A stretch of DNA of 64,000 nucleotides from Phialophora verrucosa (Eukaryota > Ascomycota > Eurotiomycetes > Chaetothyriales > Herpotrichiellaceae): the NCBI GenBank assembly GCA_002099365.1, contig MSED01000003.1, forward strand, positions 744,001-808,000, read 5' to 3'. Of this stretch, positions 41,186 to 52,724 are shown in pieces. Within the stretch, counting starts at the first letter, position 1, and the number at the start of each line of letters is the position of its first letter. Under the pieces are notes generated by a model. The model worked only from the letters and a program-made list of their open reading frames with translations. It had not been told where the DNA came from and did no database searches. The position numbers and the translations under genes are program-made.

Positions 41186-42067
41186 TCAAAGGTTTGTGCT
41201 TGCGGCAACATCCACGAGCAGGTCCGTCGTCCTTCGGAGCTCGCTGACCTTTTTATCCACCACCTTCCAGCAGTCAGGCCCAATGATCACTCGCAACACG
41301 TTCTCCTTCTTGATGAGCTCGCCAGCTTCACCTTCTCCAGTGGCTGCCTCAAACATGACCTTGGCGGCCTTGTCCGGGCTGCCCATTGCAGTGCTGGACA
41401 GTTTGGTGATACGACTGAGTCTGTCGTTCACAGGATGATTTCCCGAATACTCCTGTGAGGGCGCAATGTGTTTGCCCACGTTCGAGCTGCCAAACTCCGT
41501 CCGATACGCCCCAGGCACAATGATCAGCACGCGAATTCCAAACTGTGCGACCTCCAGACTGCACGATTCAGACGCTGCTTCCAATGCCGCCTTGCTTGCT
41601 GCGTACACACCACAAGCAAGGCCGGGGGCGACACCCTGCGCGCTGGAGACATTCACGATAACGCCTGATCTTCGTTTTCTCATCCCTGGCAGCACAGCTT
41701 GCATAATCCTCAGTGGACCAAGGAAGTTGACCTGCAGCTGGTAGACAGTATCGGCGAAGGGTATATCCTCCAACGCTCCAAGCACACTCATCCCGGCATT
41801 GTTGACGAGTATGTCGATTCGACCGAAGAAAGACTCTGCTAGCTGCATAGTCTTGTTGATTTCTTCTTCTGGCTGCGTTGTGTCGAGTGCTACCCATTTG
41901 CCGCCGCTCTTCTCGACTTCAGACACTAACTCCGGCGTTTTCGATGGATTGCGAGAGGTTGCAATGACGATGTGGCCATGTGCCATTGCATAACGGGACA
42001 GTGCAAGTCCAAGCCCTGCGCTGGACCCGGTGATGAACCACACTGGCGCTGTGGATATGGTAGACAT
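41186..42067 (-). CDS. Short-chain dehydrogenase/reductase (classical SDR)
   Basis: 293 residues from the ATG at 42067 (MSTISTAPVWFITGSSAGLG). Cofactor motif TGxxxGxG is at residues 13-20, NNAG at 89-92, the catalytic Ser in VNVSSAQG near 141-142, and Y155-x3-K159 in YAASKAALE. A basic residue after the second beta strand (ATSRNPSK) suggests an NADP(H) preference. Fungal relatives act on varied ketones and alcohols; no substrate can be named. The gene is divergent from SDH2 across 760 bp. Confidence 0.87.
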   Translation of the reverse strand: MSTISTAPVWFITGSSAGLGLALSRYAMAHGHIVIATSRNPSKTPELVSEVEKSGGKWVALDTTQPEEEINKTMQLAESFFGRIDILVNNAGMSVLGALEDIPFADTVYQLQVNFLGPLRIMQAVLPGMRKRRSGVIVNVSSAQGVAPGLACGVYAASKAALEAASESCSLEVAQFGIRVLIIVPGAYRTEFGSSNVGKHIAPSQEYSGNHPVNDRLSRITKLSSTAMGSPDKAAKVMFEAATGEGEAGELIKKENVLRVIIGPDCWKVVDKKVSELRRTTDLLVDVAASTNL

Positions 42068-42831
42068 GGTTGCAAGAACGCCGACCGGCTGCGAACAAAG
42101 ATTCAATAGTTCAGAATAATAGCGAGTCCACCATGCCATACTCATACAAGGCCTCCGCATCTGCTGCTTTTATATCCCGAGATGCTCACCTTCGCTTCTC
42201 CAAATCCTTGGAAGTCTTTAATACATTGATTGAGGATCTCGGATATAGACGCGGATTTTACATGTTGGTTGCCAACACTTAGCCCCGCCACGCCAGACGT
42301 CTTGAATCGGCAAGGAAGAGGAGATTGATAGATATTTTCGTGTGCTGATGCCATTCTTCGATTTGAGGAGCGAAGCTTGAAACAACCAGACCGCCAGCAC
42401 CATCCAGTTGGGGCTGCAGATAGCTGACCGTAGTTAAGTAGGCTTTCATTCCTCTATGTCCGTCGCTCCTCGCGCACGAACAAGGTGCGACATCCCATCA
42501 AACTGAATGGTATGGCTGCCTCTAGCGGGCTTTACCAATAACATACTCAGGTAGACATACATCGAAGAAGCCATGGTCTCGAAGCTGATAATACTCGGAA
42601 GCATGACACAGGGAGACCGGAGATTCGGAAGGCGGCTTCGGCAAAGTTCGCTGGTCATTTCAAACCGCAGTCTTGTGATTGGTTCCGAGGTCCAGAGCAT
42701 CATTGACGACCTTTGACGCCACTTGCTCCTCGCTTTCAATTCAACCACCGCAGTCTTCGAGCGAACACTCCCTGTGCCCTCAATCGACCCTGTTGCCCGC
42801 TACAGCACCATTGCTGCAACCGACAACCGCC
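42068..42831. promoter_or_regulatory. Divergent intergenic SDR / SDH2 with inverted CCAAT
   Basis: 764 bp. An inverted CCAAT (ATTGG at 42678-42682) lies about 150 bp upstream of the SDH2 start. HAP-type CCAAT complexes control respiratory genes in fungi, so this is a plausible but untested site. Small frames in between have no recognisable content. Confidence 0.4.
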
Positions 42832-43841
42832 ATGGCAGCTCTTCGCACAGCATCGCGCCTGGCTGCGCCCACACGAGCTGCGATCCGACCTTCCCTTGCC
42901 GCACGATCGTATGCCACGGTGACTAAAGAGAGCTCATACGACCTCAGAGCCAGCCGACCTCCTATTAACGAGTCAAAGACCAGCACAGTGCAAGAACCAA
43001 GGCCTGACAAAGATGCGAAGATCAAGACATTCCACGTCTACAGGTGGAACCCAGACGAGCCGACCTCGAAGCCTCGCATGCAAACCTACACCTTGGACTT
43101 GAACAAGACTGGCCCTATGATGTTGGATGCGCTGATTCGGATCAAGAACGAGGTGGATCCTACGCTTACATTCCGTCGAAGCTGCCGGGAGGGTATCTGT
43201 GGTAGCTGTGCAATGAACATTGATGGCGTCAACACTCTGGCTTGCCTATGTAAGGATCGAATTCGGAGAGAGCAGCTCTGCTGGCGTCGAACTAAACGAT
43301 GAACAGGTCGTATTCCCACAGATACAGCCAAGGAATCTCGAATCTATCCCTTGCCACACACCTATGTCGTGAAGGATCTCGTGCCTGACTTGACACTGTT
43401 CTACAAGCAATACAAATCTATCAAGCCTTTCTTGCAACGAGACACAAAGTCACCAGATGTGAGCGGCCAACAAGCCCGTGTGGCAACGCCGAGAATCTGC
43501 TAACAGCTTCCCAGGGCAAGGAGAATCGACAATCCCCAGCGGACCGAAAGAAGTTGGATGGTCTCTACGAATGCATCCTATGCGCCTGCTGCTCGACTTC
43601 CTGCCCGTCATATTGGTGGAACAGCGATCAGTACCTCGGACCCGCCATTCTCCTCCAATCGTATCGGTGGCTCGCTGATTCTCGGGACGAACGCAAGGCT
43701 GAGCGCAAGGAGGCGTTGGAAAACAGCATGAGCTTGTATCGATGCCATACCATCTTGAACTGCTCAAGAACGTGCCCGAAGGGATTGAATCCCGCAAAGG
43801 CTATTGCTGAGATCAAGAAGAGCATGGCTTTTGCTTCATGA
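42832..43841 (+). CDS. SDH2: Succinate dehydrogenase iron-sulfur subunit, mitochondrial
   Basis: Exons 42832-43249, 43307-43458 and 43515-43841 give 298 residues. Introns are 57 and 56 nt (gtaagg..cag, gtgagc..cag), with actaaac and gctaac branch-like sites. The N-terminal ~30 residues (MAALRTASRLAAPTRAAIRP) form an Arg/Ala-rich mitochondrial targeting peptide. The [2Fe-2S] ligands lie in CREGICGSC plus ACLC; the [4Fe-4S] and [3Fe-4S] ligands lie in CILCACCSTSCP and CHTILNCSRTCP. The subunit passes electrons from FAD to ubiquinone in complex II. The residues commonly changed in carboxamide-fungicide-resistant fungi are in the usual sensitive state here (P221, N226, H268 in this numbering). 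Confidence 0.96.
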
Positions 43842-44240
43842 GCCGTTTGATCTGAGTGTGGGGCGATCAGTATTGTCTTTCAAGCTATTGTCGGATTGCG
43901 GACTGCTGTACATATACATCCAAACGCCTGATGTTTTACGACCCGAATACGGCGGTCCTCGAACTAGCCCTAGATTACTCGGAAACTGTGCGGCATTTGG
44001 AAAACCCTCCCTGCGCAAAAGCCATTGCCGTACGGCCATTGGTGGACCGCGTTTCCTTATCAACCTGCAGAATGCACTAAAATCACTCGGCCGAAACACC
44101 TTCCGTACAAGTACACAATACTCCGTAGCACCGGTGTCAATGACACTAAAATCAAGAAAGCAATAACAAGTCCTCATGGCGCAATTTGGCCCAGGCATTG
44201 CGATTTCTTGAGCCTCTAGAGCCTATATTTACGTCCAGCC
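43842..44240. other. Intergenic SDH2 / GGCT-fold gene
   Basis: 399 bp between two plus-strand genes. Contains an ACTCCGTA motif near 44123. No gene seen. Confidence 0.4.
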
Positions 44241-45344
44241 ATGCAGAACATGAGCAGTGGGCAAGTTTCCAGCAGCCTTCAGCTATGGCTCGACTCCTTC
44301 ACGCTTTCGACCCACCGCCCTTCGCGAACGCGTGCGGCGGAATGCATTCCGGTAATTTCGCAGGCAAGGCAGCAACAATCCCTTGGTGATCGACCATTCT
44401 CGCACCTCGATCAGACCACCATAAGAGAGGGCGATGGCAATGACGACGATGATGAGACGGTTTTATATCTGGGCTACGGCTCCAACCTGAGTGCCGAAAC
44501 ATTTAGAGGGAAACGAGGCATCCGACCGGTATCGCAGGTCAACGTCGTGGTCCCAACGTTGTCCCTGACCTTCGATTTGCCGGGTATACCATATGCCGAG
44601 CCGTGCTTTGGCAACGTGAGATATCGAGATGAGACCCTCCAGCAGGAAGACTACCACAAAGACCACTGGTCCAAGGGGCTCGTGGGCGTGGTGTATGAAG
44701 TGACGAGAGAGGACTACGTACACATCATTGCGACAGAAGGAGGTGGGTCGGGATATAAAGATGTACTGGTGGATTGCTATGCCCTCAGTGGCGAGCCCAG
44801 TCAAGATGTGCCGATGAAGCCCGCGGGACAGCCGTTCAAGGCGCACACGCTGTTTGCCCCGTCGAAGTTGACGCGGCCGGATCATTCCTATGCGCAGCCT
44901 AGCGCGAGATACCTGAAGTTGATCACCGATGGCGCGGCCGAGCATGGGCTGCCGCTGGAGTATCAGGCATTCCTGCATCAGATCAGGTCGTTCCACTTGA
45001 CGACCACGCGACAGCGATTGGGCTCGTTTGTGTTCTTGAGCGTCTGGGCTCCATTCTTCTTGTTCTTCGTTGGTGGAGCGGCCGCAATATTCTTGAGGCC
45101 GGATGGCACGTATCCGAAGTGGTTCGCCAAATTTTTGAACGCCATGTTTACGGCCTGTTGGGCGAGTTATGATCACTTCTTCAAGGAGATGTTCGGCGAC
45201 GGTGAGAGGACGATAGGTGACGACGAAGACAATGACCGGTACGATTCCCTGACAGATGGCTCAGTGCTGGATGAGAAGGAGCCCTTGATCGAGAGACGAG
45301 GGGACAAGTATGGTGCGGTGATCACTGTTGAGGAAGTGGTGTGA
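44241..45344 (+). CDS. Gamma-glutamylcyclotransferase-fold protein with C-terminal membrane segment
   Basis: 367 residues. An N-terminal ~73 residues of low complexity ends in an acidic run, then the GGCT/AIG2-like fold starts with VLYLGYGSNLS (YGSN at 79-82). Supporting blocks are the GLVGVVYEVTREDY segment with a candidate catalytic Glu, and GYKDVLVDCYAL. After the fold comes an alpha-helical part and a strong transmembrane stretch (VFLSVWAPFFLFFVGGAAAIF, about residues 265-285), then a soluble acidic tail. Enzymes of this fold cyclise gamma-glutamyl amines to 5-oxoproline; the fungal group includes GliK-like proteins. The substrate here is unknown. ATG at 44241 is used, with a second one nearby at 44250. 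Confidence 0.75.
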   Translation: MQNMSSGQVSSSLQLWLDSFTLSTHRPSRTRAAECIPVISQARQQQSLGDRPFSHLDQTTIREGDGNDDDDETVLYLGYGSNLSAETFRGKRGIRPVSQVNVVVPTLSLTFDLPGIPYAEPCFGNVRYRDETLQQEDYHKDHWSKGLVGVVYEVTREDYVHIIATEGGGSGYKDVLVDCYALSGEPSQDVPMKPAGQPFKAHTLFAPSKLTRPDHSYAQPSARYLKLITDGAAEHGLPLEYQAFLHQIRSFHLTTTRQRLGSFVFLSVWAPFFLFFVGGAAAIFLRPDGTYPKWFAKFLNAMFTACWASYDHFFKEMFGDGERTIGDDEDNDRYDSLTDGSVLDEKEPLIERRGDKYGAVITVEEVV

Positions 45345-45603
45345 GACCACGCGTGTGATAAGATATTTGAGTCCATGAAGAAATGAGCCCCCATCGTCTG
45401 TCTATATTGCTGGAATTCGAAGTTCGTGTGTACTGTATCTGGGAGGTGTCAGAATATTGAAGGTGGTTGGCGTACAATATTTCTTGACATTCGATGTCAG
45501 CCCGGGTTGATTTTCTCTCATTTTGCTTCACTCCTTCTTCACCCCACGCAGCATCCGGCTCGACATTATTCACAATCTGTCTACTGCTTCGTCCTCCGAT
45601 CAG

Positions 45604-48600
45604 ATGTCCGCTTCGAAGGATACTGCCGACGACCCGTCTCAGCTCCAGGGTTCTTTCTCTGCTCTCGTGGAGTGTCTCCGAAAGAACTTCCGGCAGAAGG
45701 GGACGGTAAGGTAAGTCCCTCTCGATGTGTTTCAATCAACCACCATGCTGACATACACCCCCTGCAGTATCCCGAAGAATATCATTGCGCCGTTTAGGAA
45801 GCCTTTTCGACCCACCGACAGCTCGCTTCTTCGTGATCTGGCAAAGCTGCTTGAAAATGGCCGACCTCACAAGAATATCGTTCGGCTTGATTCGCACTCT
45901 TTCTATTCTATCGTGTCCATCGTTTTGCATTTCCCCTATTCGATCGTGCAGAGCAAGTTGCTGTACGTGTTCATGGTTGGTGGCTCTCTCATTCGTACTT
46001 CAGAGTCAAGCTTACTCGACCAGGACACCGTCCGTCAGTACAAGAATGAGGGCACATTTGCCTCTGTCTTGTCTGGCATCCATGGTGCTGACCTAACGCC
46101 CGCCGAGGTCAAGGAGCAAGGCAACTACGTCGGAAGGAAGCTCTGCTCCTGCGTACTGCGCCACTTGGTGAGCAGGGAGAAGGAGACCCAACTGCGCTGG
46201 ACGGTATGTGCCCGACATCCTATGAGAATCACTCTACTAACATTATACAGCTAGCACAGTTCCTCTCCGTCTTAGTTCGCTTCAGTTCTGCAGCGAGAGA
46301 GCAGATCGTGGAAATGGCGGAATGGCAAGGATCTGCGATCCAGAATGTGTCTTTCGCTGACCTCAACTAGCCCACTTCTGACGATGATCCTCGAGTTGGA
46401 CCAGAGCCATTTTCTCCGTATACTGGTTGCTGATGTTATCCGCGAATTGCTGTACAAAGGAGCCGAACGAGCGGTCTTTGGGAAGTCTCCAGCCGCGCGG
46501 AAGATCGTGGAAAACTTCCCGCTGTCAGCAACTGGGGATTCAAAGTGGATGAGAGAGGTGATTGAATACTTCAGCCAGATCGATGTAGCAAGAGCCTTTG
46601 TTGAAGAGTACACTGATTCTTCGAAGACGTTGAGGATCGAGCTGACAATATTACAGACCTGAACGAATCTTTATTGTCCAAAGTGTAGAATGCGACGGCC
46701 ATAACTTCTTTGCGAGTCCATCCCCATTCGCGGCAACTGTGACGAGCGAGATATCATTTCTTGTGCCCACAGGAGCGGACACGGCCATGATAACTCTCGT
46801 TTCCGTTCCGGTCACCGAGAACGCGTCCACCAATTGCGTCGCCTCTGAGGCGGAATCGTCGACAATACTCGAGATTCGGTACCCAAGAGATGAAGGGGAC
46901 CGGTTTGTGAACGGATCCAGGAGCGCCATAAACAGCCTGACGATTACATTTTGCGACGAAGAAGACGTAGAAAGCTTCACACAATCAATCCAAGTGCAAC
47001 GCGACACCAGGACATCAGGAAGAGCACACAAAGCTCCTGGAACACCTAGAAAGCAGTCATTTGCTATCATAAACATCAGCTCGACTACAGAAGACGACAA
47101 TTATAAGGAGGGTCACATCTCGAATGCTGTGACCACTTCTGAGGTGGATGCGTCGTCTCCTCTCCGCGATCTTTCGTTGCGCAATCGGCAGACGAGCGAC
47201 GCCGCCGGCGACCCTTTATTGCGGAGGCAGACAGTCACGGCTATTTCTCACCCAGAAGTTGTGGATAGAGAAGATACACCTGCATTAGGGAAGGTCCCGG
47301 ATACACGTCAGTTGATCGAACGCCTGCGTGCTTCCCAACAGGAAGCGGCAGACTCGCCTCCCAAAGCCGCGTCAAGTTCGAGACAGTCCCTGTTGCTTCA
47401 GAGTCCACCTAAGGTCGACTTTACGGAAGGAGCGATCACACAGAAGCAGCCGACACACCATTCCGCGGCTGCACATGCACCACCGCAGGATGCAGCTCCT
47501 GCCTCTTCGAAGTCTGGGCCGAAACGCAAACGCCCTTCTGAACCAACAAGCAGCTCACTTTCTAACCAAGCGAAGAAGAGATCCAAGGCTGCTGAGACCA
47601 CTACGCAAGCCAGCGGCAATACAGAGACACAGCCATCCAGCCGCAAGAAGGAAACACTCAAAGATACCATGGCTCGACTGACTGGAGCTGGTAAGGACGC
47701 ATCCAAGGCCAGCACTGGCGCAGCGCAGACGGGTCTTAAGCGCAAATCGAAGAAAGAAATCAATGTCTCTGGGAGCGAACAAACTCAGAATGCATCCAAA
47801 TTTGCCCCAGACGCTGTCAGCTTTGATCTTCCACCTAGCGATGATGACGGTACCCGTCTGCCAAAGAAAGCCAAGATCAAAAACAATAAGTCTCCAGCCA
47901 AAGCCGCTGTCAAAGGGTCTGCAGAGATCAAGAAAAGCGCTGTCCAAGTCGCAGCTTCGCCGAAAAGCGGTAAGAAGCAGATTGGCAAGTCAAAGGCTAA
48001 AAAGTCTCCAGAGAAGAAAACGCAACCAACTGCAGCCTCAACCCGAGCTAGAAGAGCTGCCAAAACACCCAAGTATATTGAGAACTCAGATGAAAGTGGA
48101 GATGATGTTGCACAAGAAGAACCTGGCGCTGAGGAAGATATCGAGGATAATCACCAGGCCGGCAACGTTGAGGAGACGGTTGAAGAATCACTTCCAATCA
48201 GCAAGGAAGTACTTGAAGCCGCGGCAAAAGGCCCGCAACTTGAGTTTATAACAAATGTCAAGTCACAACTTCAGGAATTGGTCGACAGAGAGAGCACTGA
48301 CGACGACGCCGTCTCCCGGGACAAGCATCCTCTGCAAGGTCCAGCCAGCGTACAAACTACATTGAAAGACAAGCCACCGGTTCTATTGCCCACAGGAATG
48401 CACAAACAAGCTGTTTCGAAGAAAGAGCCCTCTGGGTCGAAAGTCGGAGCCAAGCAGCCCGTGCCGCAAACCAATGCCTCAGAGCCATTGTCAGCCGCAG
48501 CGGATGAGACTCTTCCAAAAGACGACTCTCCCGTGCAGCAATCCGCCGATAATCGGATTGCCGTGGCAAAGAACCCCCCTACACCAAAGCTTACAGAAAG

Positions 48601-50866
48601 GCAGACACTTGCAAAGGAGAAGCTCGCTGGACAGGTCTCCAGCCGGCAGAATGCTACTCCTCAACGCACTATAAAACGCCTAAGCGAAAATTCAATGCCA
48701 CCGGCGAGCGAGAAGTTGCTGCGGAAGACCCCAATCGTGCACTTCGGGCCACAAGGTCCAGCTAACCAGGCAGTGCCAAGCAAACCTATTGAGAAAGTAG
48801 TGACTATCGGAAGTGCGGCGAACAAAAGCTATGTACAGCCCTCAGCGCCACGGCTCGATGACGATGAACCTCTGGAAGTCCGTGACCAGCATACCCAGCA
48901 ACCGACCCCCGAGCCTCAAGATTCCCCCAGCTGTTCTGATGAAGGCGAAAAAGGCCCTCATAGCGCCGCTCCAGAAGAGGGCTACGAGCTTTCTCCACCA
49001 GGCGAGCCTGCCAACGACGGCCGTGTGGAATATGTGCATGAACGTGTTCAGAATCCAAGCTCAGAGGGCATGGTTAAGTCACCGGGGATTGAAGAGATAC
49101 AGCCCCGATCGCCGCGAGATGCAGAAAACACCAGAAAAGAGCTTGTAAAAGCAGGAGCCAACGACGAAGCAAGTCAAGTCGAAGTCTCGAAGATCCAGAG
49201 CAGTGACATAGACGACAAATCTTCACTCGACAAGTCCTACGACCAAGAAGCCTCAGAGTATGTTGCATCCGACGCTGAAGAGGAAGTCAGCGTGCAGCCA
49301 CCATCAGCTCTTGAATCTCAACTATCACGCAAGCCCGATACCACCATGGTCAGAGCGGAGACGCCCCTCCTTGATGACGATGTACCCGGTCGGGGTCATC
49401 AGAGAGTCAATGAAGCTCTAGTTTCAGGACAGTTAACCCGTCAGTCTATCGGAGTCAGCGCCATTTTGGACGAAGGATACCCTACGGCCCAGAAAGTTAT
49501 CAACCCGCAGAAGCTCAGACCAGCTCGCCAGCCAGCAGCGGTAGACCAAACTAGCAGAGCTAGAGTTTCGTCCGTCGAAGTTCCTTCGATGGCACCGATA
49601 TTGAAGAGATCAGGTATATTTGAGCCAACAAACCGTGCAGACACCAGGGAAGAGGCCCGAAGGACTAGCACTGCTCCCGTCATTCTTCGCATGTCTTCAA
49701 AGAAAGTAACAACGGCGAATAAGAGTAGCAATTACAGCATCGCACTTCAACCCGGAGGGGAACGTGCCCAGGGTGCTTCTCGCGACTCAAATCCGATCTC
49801 GGAAAGCGCACTACATGCTAAGGGAATATCAGCAGCAAAGTCACGTACACAAACTGATTCGCGTGCACCTTCGACGAAGGACTCGACCAGCACGACGGCT
49901 GCCTCACTTCCATCCAGGACAGCTCGCCCAATGGCTCCTCCTTCTTTGTCGATGACTGTACCCGCTAGAGTCGGCAGTAAACCAGTTCCTCCTCGCAAGT
50001 CGTGGCCTGAATCACACGTTGAAAGAACAACAAGAGTTGCCGAAGCAGTACCAAAAGAGCAAGCCAAGTCTATCAATTCAGGACCCGTCCGAGTGAAGAA
50101 GAGACTGACCCTGCCACTTGCCGCGGATGAGCAGAACCAGGAACCCAATATCCCACTCGCCACGCCTGCGTCATTCTCCACACGTCTTGAGTTGCACGCC
50201 GATTTACCAGTTCATCGAGCATGCAACGTCAAGGACTGGAGAGCGGAATACGGTGACCAGCGGCTTGGCAATGGAAGCATGACACTTGTGAATGAAGAGG
50301 ATTCCGGCCTAGGAGAGCGCTCAGGAGTATGGACAAAGCCGGCGGGACGCAGGCAGCGGTCAGATTCGGGTGATATATCCACAACTGCATCTCCTTCTCG
50401 CATCTCTCGCAGGAAGGAACATGCTGGTGACAGAGATGTTCTAATGATGGGGCCGTTAACTGCTCGAGGCTCTCAGCGAGGTCTTTTATCTGCCATTGTC
50501 AACATCACCAATGTGAGTAGCCCCTTCCCATCGTAACGTTTACTAACCATGCCGCAGGATGTGTTGTTCCGCTTCGGTGAAGAAGAAGACGCCATTGAAG
50601 CCAAGGTCGACCAGTTTGCTCGCGGAGGCAGAGCAATCATTGAGACTCTGACGGACACTTGGAGTCAACGACTCGAGCACGAGCATAAGATACTCTTGGA
50701 TGGCCTTAAGGCGGAAGAGGAACTTCTATCCACAGCAGCATGGCTTCTGACCGAAAAACATAGTGGTGGAGCATGGAGAGACTTCACTGCCGATGACGGG
50801 TTGGCAGACAAGGTGCAGAAGAAGGGTGCCAAACTTGCGGAGCAGATTGAAACATTGGTGCAGTGA
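45604..50866 (+). CDS. Large nuclear-type protein with Red1/SYCP2-like domain layout
   Basis: Six exons: 45604-45710, 45768-46203, 46251-46346, 46405-46607, 46657-50512 and 50558-50866, giving 1668 residues. Introns are 45-58 nt with GT..AG ends and CTGAC/CTAAC-type branch sites. Residues 1 to about 280 look all-helical (FSALVECLRKNFRQ, LRDLAKLLENG, FLRILVADVIRELLYKG). About 281-395 are strand-rich and end like a PH/Spt16-type fold (TILEIRYPRD, LTITFCDEEDVESFTQSI). Then about 1150 residues are disordered, rich in Ser, Pro, Lys and Glu, with SPAK/SPEKK motifs suggesting DNA or chromatin contact. The last ~100 residues are helical (GEEEDAIEAKVDQFARGG, RLEHEHKILLDGLKAEEEL). This order matches meiotic axis proteins (Red1, Rec10, SYCP2), but I cannot show sequence homology. 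Confidence 0.75.
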
Positions 50867-52083
50867 GATTGAGGGGTGATCTGAGCAGGAAATATGGGGG
50901 GGGAGAAATTGCCAGCCTTTCGCGAGATTGCACCGGAAAAGAGCATGTTGAAGGCTGCGGCTGAAAGTCACTGTACTTGGTACACCCGTGTCTGTTTACC
51001 GGGTTGAGATGTCAGGTCGTGTGTTGCTGGGGAGGAGGTGTAGGCTCGGAGTGGCTACCGAGGCCAATCTCTACTGCTACCTCACTGGGCGCTCTTGTCG
51101 ATGAAAGACCTCTTTCACCTCGTCCAAGCTTGGAACAAGGAAATGTCGCGAGTATACATGACGTCGAGATGCTGTGTGTACATAACCTCGTGTGTACTAC
51201 TATGAAACATCAATCACTAAATATATCTCGGGTACCCATCGAAACCGATTCGTCGAGGTACTAGCGCCACTGCCAAGGGACTTTCATCGTCATCCTCGCG
51301 TCTCTGAATGGCCAAAGCTTCGCATCGTCCTTTAACTAACTTGCTTGTCACCTTACCTAGTACTCGGACTGGTCAACTTACGAGTACCTACGAGTAGTGC
51401 CTCAAAGCTTTATGCCTCAGCCATCATGTGTCAAGTGCCGCTCTCTCCGCCGGCACGACGGTAGCATCAGAGTGCGCAGCCTTCTCGAGAGCTTTGCTCG
51501 CCTCAAACCGCCCTTTCTCTGCTCTTCTGTGGTAAACTCTACCAATCAAACCCTTGGCTTTGCACAAATGAGTGTGCTCCGCGATGTGAAATCTCCTCTT
51601 CAGGAACTTGCGACCTTGCGAAGTTGCTCAAGGTCACGCGCCTCCCTTGATGCGAGAGTATGATGATCCTCGCCGCAACAGTGAATTCTGGAATGTTGCG
51701 CTTTGCCCGAGACATCTAAGCCTCGATCCTACCGGCACCTCAGCCGAGCAACGTCAGTGATGTACCCAGTACTACTCGTCCTACAGTGAGATCACGGTAC
51801 CCACGTGGGTACTGCTGTACTGCAGATCCAAGCAAGGTACAGTTCCTGTGGCACACTGCGCGCGCATACGAGTACATTTAAAGTACTTCACATCGGCTCA
51901 TCTGCAGGGACCCGGACTCACTCTCAGATCCCTCTCTCTCGTATCTCACGCAGCAAGCTCGCCAATCTTGCACAATAAGAACCTTGCCCTCTTGAGGAAC
52001 TATCTTCCATCAGCAAAGTCAACAACAAAGTGAAGCCACCTCGCATATCGTACTATCATACAGTTCCCATCCCATCACTCAGA
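50867..52083. other. Intergenic, 1.2 kb
   Basis: Between two plus-strand genes. Contains a G-run near 50896, clusters of TACGAG/GAGTAC/AGTACT motifs (about 51355-51400 and 51760-51860) and a 16-bp palindrome (51797-51812). Small frames lack recognisable content. Confidence 0.45.
51797..51812. repeat. 16-bp perfect palindrome centred on CACGTG
   Basis: GTACCCACGTGGGTAC is identical to its reverse complement and carries a CACGTG E-box core. It lies about 270 bp upstream of the secreted-protein start at 52084, so it could be a bHLH-type factor site. Function is untested. Confidence 0.55.
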
Positions 52084-52659
52084 ATGTTCTCGTCGTCACT
52101 GTTCGCGGGCGTCATCTCTCTCGTCGCAATCGGCGCCACCGCAGCCCCAACGGCCCTGCAAGAGCGTCAAACCACCACCGACAACATCATCGGCCTCTAC
52201 CTCAACAGCACCGACTTCGACACCAACTACCTGCAGACCTTCCGCGTCTCCTACGCCAACACCTCGGCCTACATAGGCCAGATCAAGTACCAGTCGTATG
52301 CGGAGCCTCTTGTCATCGGCGACTTCAGCGGTGACGACAACGGCGTCTCCTTCCTCTCCATCCATTCGTCCCCGACGGGCTTCCAGCAGATGTACATCAT
52401 CCCGGGGGAGACTCAGCCCGTAGGCTTCAGCGTCCCCCACGGCAGCGCTCCCCAGGGTGTCAGCACGACCGGATTCTCGTTCGGTCCCGAGGGCGCATTG
52501 CTGCACGGGGGTATCAACAACTTCTATGCTTGTCAGAATGCCGAGCAGGCAGCCCTGAACAGCTACCAGATTTGGTGGTGGGGCGCGGGACAGCCGGGCG
52601 CCGTCAGCTGTAAGGGACCGATCAAGATTGTTGCGGGGGATGCGTGTGCGAGGTATTAA
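52084..52659 (+). CDS. Small secreted protein, unknown function
   Basis: 191 residues from the ATG at 52084 (MFSSSLFAGVISLVAIGATA); upstream in-frame codons would only spoil the signal peptide. Cleavage is likely around residues 18-20, and a Kex2-like ER|Q site follows (ALQERQ). The mature protein is beta-rich by appearance, with Ser/Gly/Tyr-rich strands, potential N-glycosylation sites (NST near residue 39, NTS near 58) and three Cys: one in FYACQN, one in AVSCKG and one near the C-terminus (DACARY). It resembles the broad group of small secreted fungal proteins such as DUF7907, but I am not certain of membership. No enzyme motif is visible. Confidence 0.7.
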   Translation: MFSSSLFAGVISLVAIGATAAPTALQERQTTTDNIIGLYLNSTDFDTNYLQTFRVSYANTSAYIGQIKYQSYAEPLVIGDFSGDDNGVSFLSIHSSPTGFQQMYIIPGETQPVGFSVPHGSAPQGVSTTGFSFGPEGALLHGGINNFYACQNAEQAALNSYQIWWWGAGQPGAVSCKGPIKIVAGDACARY

Positions 52660-52724
52660 GCTGATAAGCTAGTAAGCTGGTAATAGGCGAGTCGTTGGAC
52701 GAAGTGAGCAGGGAAACATGGATA

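Noticed and set aside
46347..46370. Apparent in-frame TAG (46368) or a 22-24-nt intron in the large axis-like gene
   Set aside because: A 58-nt intron 46347-46404 (gtgtct..cag with a CTGAC site) keeps the frame with no stop and has a normal fungal length.
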